Position numbers and translations under genes: made by a program. DNA of 64,000 bases from Theocolax elegans (taxonomy: Eukaryota; Arthropoda; Insecta; Hymenoptera; Cerocephalidae). The stretch's first letter is position 1; each line of letters begins with the position of its first letter. This document shows positions 11,111-22,660 of this stretch, piece after piece. The stretch lies in NCBI GenBank assembly GCA_026168455.1, contig CM047426.1, forward strand, positions 81,619,986 through 81,683,985, read 5' to 3'. The notes under the pieces were generated by a model that saw nothing but the letters and a program-made list of their open reading frames with translations, was not told the origin of the DNA and ran no database searches.

Positions 11111-11671
11111 CTGTGTACAGAACAAAAAATTGTGAAAAACCTAATACAACTTACTGTTTTTACAGAATAAATAACTCTTCTAGACTGTACAGCGAAGACC
11201 GTGTGCGGCTATCAAGAACCGGTCCAACTCGGGTACAATCATAAAACCCTTATGCATCTGTATGATGGAGTAACTGGGATTTAATTCATTAACAAAAATA
11301 TTTCCATCAAAGAAAATAACACATAAAAGAATTAATTGTTTTACTCAATTTTAAAAGTTTTCACCCATAGTAATATTTTCTTGACGCATTTTTTTACTAT
11401 TTTAACTTAATATTTTGATTTATTCTGATAATAATAATAGATTATGTTATAAAATAAATTATTCCTCCATAATAATAATAATAATACATTATGTGTAATT
11501 AAAAAATACTCTTTCCAGTTACTTTCAGTTATTCTAAACATATTTTTCTTGCATACAAACTGCTTACAACTAATCTTCTTTATTAATTATAACGCTAACA
11601 TCTGTAAAAAGAAAATAAATACCACAAAGTATTTCAAATTTTTTAATACAACAAGATTAATTGTTACAATG
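11111..11671. other. Stretch with no recognised feature
   Basis: AT-rich DNA between the double-hairpin element and the copia remnant. A 5' LTR of the copia element would be expected here, but no TG...CA-bounded copy of the 3' LTR sequence (starting TGTTGAAG at 15569) was found. Confidence 0.4.
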
Positions 11672-13262
11672 GCAGAACAGAAGCCGCTAGATTTTTCTAA
11701 GTTGCACAACAGCTCGACAGATGTCGGAAAAATTGAATACAGTGTACGACATGAATTCAGATGAAAATTTGTGTATGATGCAAAAGCAGTTCTTCAAATT
11801 TACATGGGAAGAATCTGAAAGTGTTGCTCTTAATTAATTGGAGGTGGAGCAATTACCTTTCATATTAAAAGCTCTCGGAAGCGCCATTTAGAAAAAAAGC
11901 TGCGTAAGCGCATTTTGATAGCATTCCCGAAAAAGTTTATACATTTCCATAGTGCGTGGGATTCGATTAATGAAGAAAGTAAGACACTAGAAAATTTTAC
12001 AACATTGATAATTGAAGAGGAAAGATTGAAAGAGCACAGTGATAGTCAAGAAGAGACTATTGCATTAATGACAAAAAGTTATCAAATAAAAGTGAAACAA
12101 ATAAAAGTGAACAACATTAACGAGGCGCCGAGACTGGTTCAATGTTTTTGAAGAATTCAACAATGCGATAAATGTAGAAATAGGCGATGGTACTTTTATA
12201 ACCGCACTCGGTAAAGGCAATATTGAAATTAAAACGTTTGTTAACGGTACGTGGTTAGCGGCTACTATGCATGACGTATTGTATGTTCCTCATATGAAGC
12301 GTAATATATTTTCAGTTAAATTTGCTGCTAAAGTAGGAATAGATTTTAAAATAACTAACAGAGGATAGGAATGCGTGTTTGTGCGGGTTAAACAGTTTGT
12401 TTAAACAAAACAGGTTGTTTAAACAAATAATAACTTGAGGTTTAGATATTGGAAATTTATATAAATTAAATTTATGTGTACTGCAACCGTCGGTTTGTAA
12501 TATAAGTACAGTAAAATCACAAAATGTTAATAATAAAGATACATTGCAGCTTTGGCATGATGATAATATAATTAATGATGATTTTTTCTGTGAAAGTTGC
12601 GCGTATGAAAAACAGCATCGTTCAAACTTCCATCAGAATACTGAACGCGCGACTGTAGCTCGAGAAATAATATATACGGATGTTTGTGGTCCTATGGAAA
12701 TCGAGTCTCTAGGTAAAAAGCGGTATTATTTGATGTTTAAAGATGATTTTTCAAAATATAGGCAAATTTATCTTTTAATACAAAAATCGGAAGTAGTCGA
12801 TAAACTAGTCTTTTCGTTTAACTACTGGAAATCAATTTAATGATAAAATAAAAGAAACTCATAGTGATGGGGGTAGATAATTCGTTAATAAAGAAGTGGA
12901 AAGTTTTTTGAATAGTAAAGGAATTAAGCATACGGTCCCTTTTACCCCAGCGCAAAATGGTGTCGCGGAATAAGAGAATCGTACCATATATAAAGCGGGT
13001 CGGTCAATGCTTTATTCAAAGAAAAATATTCCATTATTTTTATAGGCTGAAGCTATGAACACTGCAGTGTATGTAAAAAACCGAACGGGTCTGACCAATC
13101 AGGCAAATAAAACGCCGTACGAGTTGTGGCACGGGAAATCGCCATGTGTAGATAATTTAAATCTTTGGTACCGAATGTTATGTTCATATACCTGCTGAGA
13201 AGAGAAGCAAATTAGACGGGAAGGTACGGAAGGGATTTTTAGTGGGATACTTAGACAGTTAT
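11672..13262 (+). pseudogene. Copia (Ty1/copia) retrotransposon remnant: gag to integrase
   Basis: Plus-strand frames broken by stops and frameshifts follow copia order. A gag-like start (MAEQKPLDFSKLHNSS) lies at about 11669. Coiled gag remains follow at 11915-12150. A protease-region match (YVPHMKRNIFSV-like) is near 12285. The integrase zinc-finger region (LQLWHDD, then CESCAYEKQ) is at 12541-12620 and core integrase at 12650-13000 (DVCGPMEIESLGKKRYY, then VNKEVESFLNSKGIKHTVPF and QNGVAE with a stop). A post-integrase segment (CYVHIPAEKRSKLDGK) runs to about 13260, where homology stops inside a codon run. Inactive. Confidence 0.75.
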
Positions 13263-13857
13263 TCTATGACTGTCTTAGAGTCTTTCCTTAGGGCAATATC
13301 ACCGCATCAATCCGCAGTATTTGTTGCCCCGGAGCCCTCGTCAACAAGCCTCACAGCTCGTCGGTTTCATTCGTCGGCGATGGTGCCTAGAGTTTCCCCA
13401 ATGAAAAGTGAGACTCTCATGAGAGCCCCTACGGCATCGATTAACCTCGATGAGAGGCCACTAAGTGTACCAAAACTCCTTACTACAGCCCACCGCATTA
13501 CACGGCTAGCCTAGAGTCGTAATTCTTGGTAAGAATTCGGCGGTGTTTAGCTCCCCGCCGTCTTCTGCTTTCGAACATAAGCAGCATCCGGGTCAAATCG
13601 CTTCACCCGTCAAGCCTGCTTGCAACCACACACCCCGCAGAGTCTATCCCAATACTGGGGACACGCTGGCGTTTCACTTTCGACTCAGAGGTACGCCAAC
13701 GTGGGGCTCGGATCCCAGTCCCTGCGTACCAGAGTAAAGTCATCCTGGTCCAACTGTCGACATGCCGAAGCACGCCTCCCTATTACTCCCCGGATCCCCG
13801 AGGAGTTTTTGCGGTAGGTAGCCTAACGTTCGACTGTTCGTGAAGGGTAAAGCATTT

Positions 13858-14150
13858 GTCACTCCCTTCACGAGCTCTCCAAGGGATACCGTTCAAAAAT
13901 TCCCTGAAAGAGAAAAAAGCGTACAAACCAAAAGGCTTGTACGCTATTGCTTATGAAAGGTAAAACATTCGACAATCCTTCCATAAGCCTTCCAAGGGAT
14001 ACCGTTCGAAAATCCCCTGAAAGAGAAAAAAGCGTACAAACCAAAAGGCTTGTACGCTATTGCTTATGAAAGGTAAAACATTCGACAATCCTTCCATAAG
14101 CCTTCCAAGGGATACCGTTCGAAAAATCCCTTGAAAGGGAGAAAAATTGC
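13858..14150. repeat. 113-bp tandem repeat, about 2.6 units
   Basis: The anchor TCCAAGGGATACCGTTC occurs at 13878, 13991 and 14104, an exact 113-bp spacing. Units contain GCGTACAA and its inverse TTGTACGC, so each can fold into a small hairpin (GCGTACAAACC...GGCTTGTACGC). Units 1 and 2 differ by only a few bases. Confidence 0.8.
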
Positions 14151-14451
14151 GTACAAGCAAAAGCTTGTTTAAAACGGTGTTTTTAACATCTCACTCAACG
14201 CAAAGCCTTCAGTTCGGATGTGTATCACATCTCGACTTACTGACTTTATACGAAGAGAATTTTGATGAAAGGGACACCCTTCTATGAGACATCCCAGCGA
14301 CTCGTCTGGATGAGAAACTACTTCGGTCCGGATGTGCCCCAAGGCAGACCTCAAAAGGCCCGCCTCAGTATTTTGACGCTGCACGTAGTACACCCCGAAG
14401 GATGTCTACTTTGATTTAGCGGCCGTCCCTTCATCCCTAGGTAGAGCCTCC

Positions 14452-14607
14452 CTTGACGAGTTCGCCCAGATGAATAGCAGAATCGTTAACGGCATATTTT
14501 CGATAACCAAGCGTGTTAGTAACCAAGAAATATCGCATGTTAAACAGTTGATCGCCGACATAGGCTCGACGAAGCAACACGATTTCGAGGCGCACGATAG
14601 GTCGTAG
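14452..14607 (+). pseudogene. Gag-like coding fragment in the foreign block
   Basis: An open plus frame reads LDEFAQMNSRIVNGIF, then VSNQEISHVKQLIADIGST, to a stop at 14607. Amino-acid composition is protein-like and coiled-coil-prone, as in gag or structural proteins, but no family was identified. There is no start codon near, so it is a fragment. Confidence 0.3.
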
Positions 14608-15085
14608 GTAATTTAATGTTTTTACAAACCGTGAGTAGACCTGACATTAATTTGGCTGTAAATGTAGCATCGATATATTTAGAGCGACCGAATGAAAATC
14701 ATTGACAGTTAAGTGGGCGTCAAAGCTAGCCATTTTATCGACAAATAGGAGTCGACAGTAACGACAATGTTGTTATGCAAGTCTATATGTTTTTCTAAGC
14801 TTTAAACTCAAATAATGAAAAAGTATTCGAAAATGGGTAGTTGACGACTACTTACCCAACCCTGATATAAACCAGCTTTTGGGGAATTTTGGGACCAGAG
14901 CCCCATTCTACACAGTACTACAAGTAACTTGTTAAATTTTGGTGCAAATTCATTCCGTATTTAGGAAGAATAGTGCAAAACATGCATATTTGAGGATCCT
15001 AAAATTCATCAAACACTGGTTTAGTTATTGATAAAAATTAAAAACGGTCACTTCTATATGTCGGTAAAATCGCTAGTTTAGACGT

Positions 15086-15540
15086 CCTCTTAATTAAGCG
15101 AATTTGCGTTTTTTAAAAGGTACTGCGGGCATGAGATTATTTTATAAATGTTCGAATAATTTCGAAGCATATAGTGATACGGACTATGCTGGTAATAAAG
15201 AATCCACATCAGGCGTTGTATGTAAGCATACAGAAGCGGCCAATACTTGGCAAAGCAAACGTCAACAATGTGTAGCTCAGTCCATGACCAAAGCTGAGTA
15301 TATTAGCGCTGCTCTAGGAGCAAAAGAAGTCATGTATAAGAAAATATTGTATAAATGTAAAATTTAAAATATTAGTTATGTATTGTGTATAGATAATAGT
15401 AGCGCCTTCAAATTAATTATGAATCCAGAGTTTCTCCAGCGAAGCAAATATGGTATTATTTTTTGCGCGATTTATATAGCAAAGGCGAAATGGATATATA
15501 AATTAGGGCTTAGAAAATGAGCGATATTAAATATTAACTC
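15086..15540 (+). pseudogene. Copia remnant: RNase H end
   Basis: A frame from 15104 reads FLKGTAGMRLFYKCSNNFE, AYSDTDYAGNKESTSG, ANTWQSKRQQCVAQSM and KAEYISAALGAKEV, the classic copia RNase H terminus (catalytic D in SDTDYAG, E in AEY, both in expected positions). Downstream broken frames retain VSPAKQIWYYFLRDLYSKGE. Only 5' truncated coding remains, with stops, so it is dead. Confidence 0.8.
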
Positions 15541-15568
15541 ATTGCATAATGTAGAGTTTTAGGGAGGG

Positions 15569-15765
15569 TGTTGAAGTAATTGTACGTACGATAAAAACTC
15601 TACACTAAACATATATTTATTTAGTAACTATATTGTTAAGGATTCTATTGTAAGGGTTTTCCTCAAAAACCCTAATAAACAGCGGAGGCTTCTTTTTCAA
15701 TAAGTAATAAAGTAATATAAAGGTAGTCAATTAGTAGGTGTATCATAGGCACATAGAATAAGAGC
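15569..15765 (+). repeat. Copia-type 3' LTR (or start of it)
   Basis: The purine-rich tract AGGGAGGG immediately precedes TGTTGAAGTAATTG at 15569, the usual copia polypurine tract and LTR start. The following 200 bp includes polyadenylation-like AATAAA motifs. Its 3' limit is not sharp because gypsy-derived sequence follows by about 15780. A second copy is at 17665-17860 through the tandem duplication. Confidence 0.5.
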
Positions 15766-15821
15766 CAGTGTGTCGGAGCGAAATTCTTTTCGAGTAGAAG
15801 TTTGTCGGTGACGAGAGAGAA

Positions 15822-17423
15822 ATGCCAGACGAGTTTCTTAATCAGCTGAATGACTGTAGAAAGTGCGCTAAGCTAAGCTATGCACTGCGCTTGTTTTCTG
15901 ACGCACAGTTTTTGGGAGCATTGCCTTGCATTCTCAGCAAGTATGGCAGCTGGTGGTACAGGTCAACGAAAATGCAAATCTCGTCGTGGTGCGATTTTCG
16001 GCATCTATTTATCAGACATCAATTTATCGGTAAATTCGACCACGAAGATTTGCTTGATAAGTTACAGCACCAAAAGTAAGGTAAAGGACAGATCATACGT
16101 TTTTCTCTAACCTGCAAATGATCGTCAGAGAAGGTTAGTTGAGAGTGAAGACAGCGTGCATTACAAACAGAGGTGGGAATGCTAGCAAGAATTGAATAGC
16201 TGGCATATCCGCCACCGCTAGTTGAGACGTCGAGAATCCCTGGAGCTGCATACAAGGGACGAACGGCAAAACCCAAAGCCGCTGCGTTATCAATTAATAA
16301 AAGAGAAAAGACGAAACCTGTACCAATTAGGACGGAGTTAGTCGAGAAGCCGAATCGATAGAAGTCGGACGTGTTATCGAATGTAACGTGATGCAAATAA
16401 TCCCGAAGCCGATCTACGCAGCAGTAGCGAACTAAGGTTCGCCGAATCGGTAGATTAATTCCGCCGGTAGATGAGAGAGTAAGCCATGTCCATGCCAGCA
16501 GGATGGTGCAATGCCAAATGCGTCGATGGGTGGAGCATTCAAGCTGAAGGCACCATGTATTCGGGAATTTTATTATCTCTGCTTTAACTACCAGATGGTA
16601 GGATATAGAGCAGCGGGATCTCCAAGTGTAAAATATTTTGTGTGTGCTAAGATGGAACAACGAGCGGCGTCATGCCCAGAGGTGCTAGACCACCGTCACC
16701 GTCCTATAGACTACAAGAGTCATGCCAAGTGTGCGGAAATCCAGAAGTAGTATTCAGCATCTGCCCTGGTTATGCTAAGATTCACATCAAGTTGGCAAAC
16801 TTGTTAGCTGGGGGACAGTAAGTCCGCTGATCGACCAGCAGCAATGGAGGTAAACATGATACGGTTGAAGAAACGAGGTTTATGTTTTCCCTAAACCAAG
16901 TATTTGTGGAAAAGTCTACAATCGTAAAATAATTCCGAAATAATTCCGCTCAAAGCCATGGATGTTTTAGATCATGACGTCATATTAGGCATGGATTTCT
17001 GCCGGATTTTCGACGTAGAAGAAAAATGAAGAACCTTCGCATTTACAGCCGTAGATGGACAAGCGACAACATAATATGTCGAATGCACCAATGTTCAGGA
17101 GCTACAAGAGGACCAACGAGAGCATGTTAGATGTCTCGTGGAAAGTATTTTGCAGAAACCATCGGATACTTTCGGTGCAACCGATCTAACCGAACATCAC
17201 ATTGATGTTGGAGATGCATGATCTCCAAAACGAAACATCCGAAAACGTTCCAACGCATAGTGGATGCGTTGTTAGGGCTGGAGTACGAATTATATATTTT
17301 CTGCTACATAGATGATATAATCATCGTAACAGAAAACTTTGACGAACATTTGAAGTAGTTGGAACTAGTATTGAAAAAGCTCGTAGATGCAGGTTTGGTA
17401 GTAAACTAAATAGGAAAAGTTGG
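15822..17423 (+). pseudogene. Gypsy-like retrotransposon remnant, copy 1
   Basis: The gag-like start at 15822 reads MPDEFLNQLNDCRKCAKL, then FRHLFIRHQFIGKFD and EDLLDKLQ, a recognisable gypsy gag. Degenerate zinc-knuckle cysteines lie at about 16580-16730. The protease end LDHDVILGMDFCRIFDVEEK is at 16970-17030. Reverse transcriptase remains at 17265-17410 carry the catalytic box FCYIDDIIIVTENFDEHL. Stops and deletions are abundant, and much of the polymerase is missing. Confidence 0.75.
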
Positions 17424-19519
17424 ACGGGTAGTTTGACGATACTTACCAACCCTGATATAAACCAGCTTTTTGGGGAATTTTGGGACCAGAGCCCCATTCT
17501 ACACAGTACTACAAGTAACTTGTTATGTTAAATTTTGGTGCAAATTCATTCCGTATTTAGGAAGAATAGTGCAAAACATGCATATTTGAGGAATAAATTA
17601 GGGCTTAGAAAATGAGCGATATTAAATATTAACTCATTGCATAATGTAGAGTTTTAGGGAGGGTGTTGAAGTAATTGTACGTACGATAAAAACTCTACAC
17701 TAAACATATATTTATTTAGTAACTATATTGTTAAGGATTCTATTGTAAGGGTTTTCCTCAAAAACCCTAATAAACAGCGGAGGCTTCCTTTTTCAATAAG
17801 TAATAAAGTAATATAAAGGTAGTCAATCAGTAGGTGTATCATAGGCACATAGAATAAGAGCCAGTGTGTCGGAGCGAAATTCTTTTCGAGTAGAAGTTTG
17901 TCGGTGACGAGAGAGAAATGCCAGACGAGTTTCTTAATCAGCTGAATGACTGTAGAAAGTGCGCTAAGCTAAGCTATGCACTGCGCTTGTTTTCTGACGC
18001 ACAGTTTTTGGGAGCATTGCCTTGCATTCTCAGCAAGTATGGCAGCTGGTGGTACAGGTCAACGAAAATGCAAATCTCGTCGTGGTGCGATTTTCGGCAT
18101 CTATTTATCAGACATCAATTTATCGGTAAATTCGACCACGAAGATTTGCTTGATAAGTTACAGCACCAAAAGTAAGGTAAAGGACAGATCATACGTTTTT
18201 CTCTAACCTGCAAATGATCGTCAGAGAAGGTTAGTTGAGAGTGAAGACAGCGTGCATTACAAACAGAGGTGGGAATGTTAGCAAGAATTGAATAGCTGGC
18301 ATATCCGCCACCGCTAGTTGAGACGTCGAGAATCCCTGGAGCTGCATACAAGGGACGAACGGCAAAACCCAAAGCCGCTGCGTTATCAATTAATAAAAGA
18401 GAAAAGACGAAACCTGTACCAATTAGGACGGAGTTAGTCGAGAAGCCGAATCGATAGAAGTCGGACGTGTTATCGAATGTAACGTGATGCAAATAATCCC
18501 GAAGCCGATCTACGCAGCAGTAGCGAACTAAGGTTCGCCGAATCGGTAGATTAATTCCGCCGGTAGATGAGAGAGTAAGCCATGTCCATGCCAGCAGGAT
18601 GGTGCAATGCCAAATGCGTCGATGGGTGGAGCATTCAAGCTGAAGGCACCATGTATTCGGGAATTTTATGATCTCTGCTTTAACTACCAGATGGTAGGAT
18701 ATAGAGCAGCGGGATCTCCAAGTGTAAAATATTTTGTGTGTGCTAAGATGGAACAACGAGCGGCGTCATGCCCAGAGGTGCTAGACCACCGTCACCGTCC
18801 TATAGACTACAAGAGTCATGCCAAGTGTGCGGAAATCCAGAAGTAGTATTCAGCATCTGCCCTGGTTATGCTAAGATTCACATCAAGTTGGCAAACTTGT
18901 TAGCTGGGGGACAGTAAGTCCGCTGATCGACCAGCAGCAATGGAGGTAAACATGATACGGTTGAAGAAACGAGGTTTATGTTTTCTCTAAACCAAGTATT
19001 TGTGGAAAAGTCTACAATCGTAAAATAATTCCGAAATAATTCCGCTCAAAGCCATGGATGTTTTAGATCATGACGTCATATTAGGCATGGATTTCTGCCG
19101 AATTTTCGACGTAGAAGAAAAATGAAGAACCTTCGCATTTACAGCCGTAGATGGACAAGCGACAACATAATATGTCGAATGCACCAATGTTCAGGAGCTA
19201 CAAGAGGACCAACGAGAGCATGTTAGATGTCTCGTGGAAAGTATTTTGCAGAAACCATCGGATACTTTCGGTGCAACCGATCTAACCGAACATCACATTG
19301 ATGTTGGAGATGCATGATCTCCAAAACGAAACATCCGAAAACGTTCCAACGCATAGTGGATGCGTTGTTAGGGCTGGAGTACGAATTATATATTTTCTGC
19401 TACATAGATGATATAATCATCGTAACAGAAAACTTTGACGAACATTTGAAGTAGTTGGAACTAGTATTGAAAAAGCTCGTAGATGCAGGTTTGGTAGTAA
19501 ACTAAATAGGAAAAGTTGG
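17424..19519 (+). repeat. Tandem duplication, unit 2
   Basis: Repeats unit 1 with an offset of 2095-2096 bp over most of its length. The left edge follows AAATAGGAAAAGTTGG at 17423. In unit 2 the same motif at 19519 continues into the expected downstream gypsy sequence instead, so unit 2 is joined to the original right flank. Confidence 0.85.
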
Positions 19520-19640
19520 GTGGTACGCCAGATTCATCCAGAAAGATTTAGAGCTGAAAGTGCCCTTAGTGAAGCCTCTCCGTGGGGACGAGCAACATGA
19601 GGCTTTCACAACAACTTTGGAATTTTTCTAAAATAACGTT
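17918..19640 (+). pseudogene. Gypsy-like retrotransposon remnant, copy 2 with right flank
   Basis: Same content as the copy at 15822, shifted by 2096 bp, including the gag start, the protease end (GMDFCRIFDVEEK) and the YIDD polymerase box near 19400. After 19519 the frame continues as GWYARFIQKDLELKVPLVKP and LRGDEQHEAFTTTLEF, the connection to RNase H that follows the polymerase in this gypsy group. The part between the polymerase and this segment has been deleted. Confidence 0.75.
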
Positions 19641-20029
19641 GCCACAACGTTGCTAAAACGTTGTGTGCTAGTAGGGATGTCACATCCTTGTTATGGCCCG
19701 GCAGGTTTATTGACCGTCGGTATAATGTTTGATTGTTTGTTATAGATGAATATAATATCAGACCACCGGTCACTACGTAAGAGGAGAAGAGAAATTTGAT
19801 TTTCCGAAAACCGTCAAAACCTCAAAATAACATTCCGCGAACCGACGTAGATTGGAAAAACTATTGAGGAGTGGATTCCTTCCTCCGATTCATCCGAAGG
19901 GGAGAACAGTATCTCGGAAGAGGAGGAATCCTTGACGTTCCAAGAGGCTTGTCCTCTTAAGTTGGCGATTAGCGATATTTTTGGCGATTTTGAAAACCTA
20001 CCTATCGATATTTGGCGATAAACTAACAA
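19641..20029 (+). other. Coding-like fragment after the gypsy remnant
   Basis: An open plus frame 19851-20021 (57 codons) reads IEEWIPSSDSSEGENSISEE, then LTFQEACPLKLAISDIFGD and ENLPIDIW before TAA. Acidic, serine-rich composition suggests a real coding past, possibly retrotransposon gag or a host exon, but no family was recognised and no start or acceptor is evident. Upstream, 19630-19660 has the motif AACGTTG three times in close succession. Confidence 0.3.
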
Positions 20030-22379
20030 TCCATATTTAACGAGTTTAAAGTATTTTAACTTAAGCAGTCAGTAGATGTCATAAAATAACTATAATTTTT
20101 TATTGTCGGATTTTTGAAAATTCTTAACTAATGCAAATAAACCTTAGAGTCGTAAAAATTAATAATTTTTTAAATTTGAATGTATGGTCATACTTAAGAT
20201 CGTAGATTATTTTAACTCCTAATAATTTAAATACACTTGTATTACTATATAAAAAATAACAAAAGATTTTAATACTTTTTATTATAATATCTATTTTAAT
20301 AGTAATCATATTTCGGTTGATTGCAAAGATAAAATTATTGAAGCTTTTACACAGATATCTAGAAGTTAAGTAACTCAAAAACTAAATTTATAGTACAATT
20401 TTTTTATTTTGAAACTAATTTTCTAAACTATAATGAGTTGGAATTCACTTGTTCCAATTCGATGATATTGCATACTTTTGGGGTTTATTTACAGGGCAAA
20501 AAAGGGCAATAATAATTATATCATAATTTTTATCATAACATATTTTTAACACTTTAATATAAAATTAAATAATTTAATAATGTCATATTTCTTTTTTATC
20601 TTTACTTCTAAAATAATATTATTTTTAACTGCATGTTATGCGTGAAAATGTAAGCTGACGGTAAATTTATTTAGTGATTCGTAAGACACCTCACATTGCT
20701 CAAGATAAATAGTAAATTCTAATAAAAAATATAAATATACATATATACTTGTGTCCATACATAAGACTCTGGTGATAAACATTTAAATTTTGCTGTTTTT
20801 GCTGGGAAACGCTAAATAAATACATATACCTTCAAAATGTATTCATATAGTAAATTTATTAAACTTCCAAATATACATTCATTATTTTTTTTATTAATGC
20901 AATTTAATCTCTTACACGAAGCTATTTGCTTGCATTAATTATTTAAATAAATAATTACATTAAGTCAATAAATAAATGTGTTAAAATAGCACGTACAATG
21001 TATTACCTATACATTCATTTTTAATATACTAGTAAAATGTTTATCTAAAAATTTTAAAGAAATATTAAAATAAAAGTCAACAAAATAATGCTCAATAAAC
21101 TATAAAATCGAAAATACGTCGATCCTTGTTCATAAAATATAAAGTATAAAGTAAAATTTCAATGACGCGGTTTTATAAACCGTACGTACAGTGTCGCAAA
21201 ATCTGAAAGATCACTTTCTCTTTCACGAGTTTTTTCTTTTAGACTTCCTAGTTACAACAGATCAAGTCTATACATATACACGTATACGCATGTATATACC
21301 TGAGTATTAAACGCTCGTAATATCATGATTATATAAACCCCGGTGAGGTTCGCATAATCTTGCGCTTTGTACCGATTGATGAAAACAAGTTCTTCATTAT
21401 ACTACACCTATAGGTTTTTAACTTCCTTAAATTAGTTTCGGTTTGAATAATTAATTACATATCACTGTATACACTGCACAATCTACATCTGTAATATGAT
21501 TTAAATGTTATTTTTTTTACAAATTATATTCAAATTATTAATACAAAATATTAGATTGGATAAATAATATTTACGATCAAACTAGTTAATCGGACAATTT
21601 TTACACTGTAATAGGATGAAATTCTGATAGCGTACAACTGTATATTAACATAATCATCAATTCGTTATCTGGCTGTTAAAACGAACATTGTTTCACATTT
21701 TCATTTTGAATCTCAGCTTAATTAATCTGTTTAATGAAATAGTAAAATAATTATTTATTTTAATTATTTATTTACTTAATTATTTTAAATCGATTAAACC
21801 GTGTAATTATTATTTATTAAAATATGTGAAATTTGTTTTTAAAAATCTAGATTAACTTCCTTTTAAAAAATATAAGCAGTTCTACTCAACATAACCAATA
21901 CGTTTGTAGAATTAAAATGATTAAACTTAGTAAAAAAAGTAAGTTGTATTGAAATATGTATGATACGTACTATATCTTAAAAGTCCTCATTCTCGAAAAG
22001 AAAATGTAAATCTCAATTACAATTGCAAAATTTAAAACCTAATTATTAATCTAAACCTAACAATTAAAGTAATCTTACGTACTTACTATACGTGTATACC
22101 AGCAAATGATAAATCACCTCCGTTTTTAAAATAAACATACGACTAAAAAATACATAAGTTTCGCAATGGAGTCAATATTTAATATCCGTGAGTTTCGTCA
22201 AATTCAATTTCAAGTGACCAAGAGACATTCTCTCTTTCCTCTCATTACTATAATGAGTATACCAAGTGAATTTTCACATCCTATGCATATATACACATAT
22301 GGAGGTATAATCAACGGTAATTCGAGACCTTGATTAACATTTTAAATCTAACGCGAAGATAAACAGGACCTCGAGCAAA
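20030..22379. other. AT-rich intergenic DNA without recognised features
   Basis: About 2.3 kb of low-complexity AT-rich sequence with no supported gene, RNA or element on either strand. Confidence 0.5.
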
Positions 22380-22660
22380 AAAATGTAGACATAATCGAGA
22401 CGGAGAAAGGGAGAGGGGGTCATTTTTAGCGTGTACGCAAGCTAAAAATCGCTTCTATCTTTGCGCGCCGAAGCTGTTACTACTTACTCTCTACGACAGT
22501 TCTACAATATACGTGAACACGCGCAGTGATATACTCCTTTAAATGTTTGTATTTTAAATACATATAGTGTTTTGTGAAAGGATTTTGTTTTCGTGAGTGT
22601 TATTATAGGAATTTCTCGTAAAATATTCGTGATTTCAATATTAATTTGAAAAGTTTTATC
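22380..22660 (+). promoter_or_regulatory. Probable promoter and 5' noncoding exon of the CRAL-TRIO gene
   Basis: A GC-raised patch (GAGACGGAGAAAGGGAGAGG near 22398, GCGCGCCGAAGC near 22464) stands out of AT-rich DNA, as other promoters do in this window. A small inverted repeat ATTTTTAGC/GCTAAAAAT is at 22422-22450. A strong donor ATC|GTAAGTAC occurs at 22660/22661, giving a plausible noncoding first exon spliced to an acceptor TTACAG at 24682. No transcript evidence. Confidence 0.35.

Larger units (their letters stand above)
13263..15085. other. Foreign block interrupting the copia element
   Basis: Copia homology breaks off at about 13260 and returns at about 15085, so this block replaced or was inserted into the reverse-transcriptase region. 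The block is richer in GC than its surroundings, and it holds a 90-codon open stretch (13242-13514), a 113-bp tandem repeat, a 52-codon coding-like fragment (14452-14607) and a sequence repeated at 17424-17591. No clean terminal repeats were found at its ends. It may itself be a patchwork of retrotransposon pieces. Confidence 0.5.
14836..17423 (+). repeat. Tandem duplication, unit 1
   Basis: The stretches 14836-14992 and 15500-17423 recur almost unchanged at 17424-19519. Unit 1 alone contains the copia RNase H piece (14993-15499), which unit 2 lacks. Sequence identity between units is very high (only scattered single-base changes, such as CTTCTTTT against CTTCCTTTT), so the duplication is recent compared with the decay of the elements in it. 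Confidence 0.85.

Noticed and set aside
13263..14600. The foreign block as ribosomal RNA-derived sequence
   Set aside because: GC content and some phrases recalled rRNA, but no conserved rRNA core segment could be recognised, and coding-like frames and tandem repeats argue against it.
15880..18756. Minus-strand frames of 213 codons at 16019-16660 and 18115-18756
   Set aside because: They are antisense to the gypsy gag-protease remnant, whose plus strand shows recognisable domains; the open frames are shadows.
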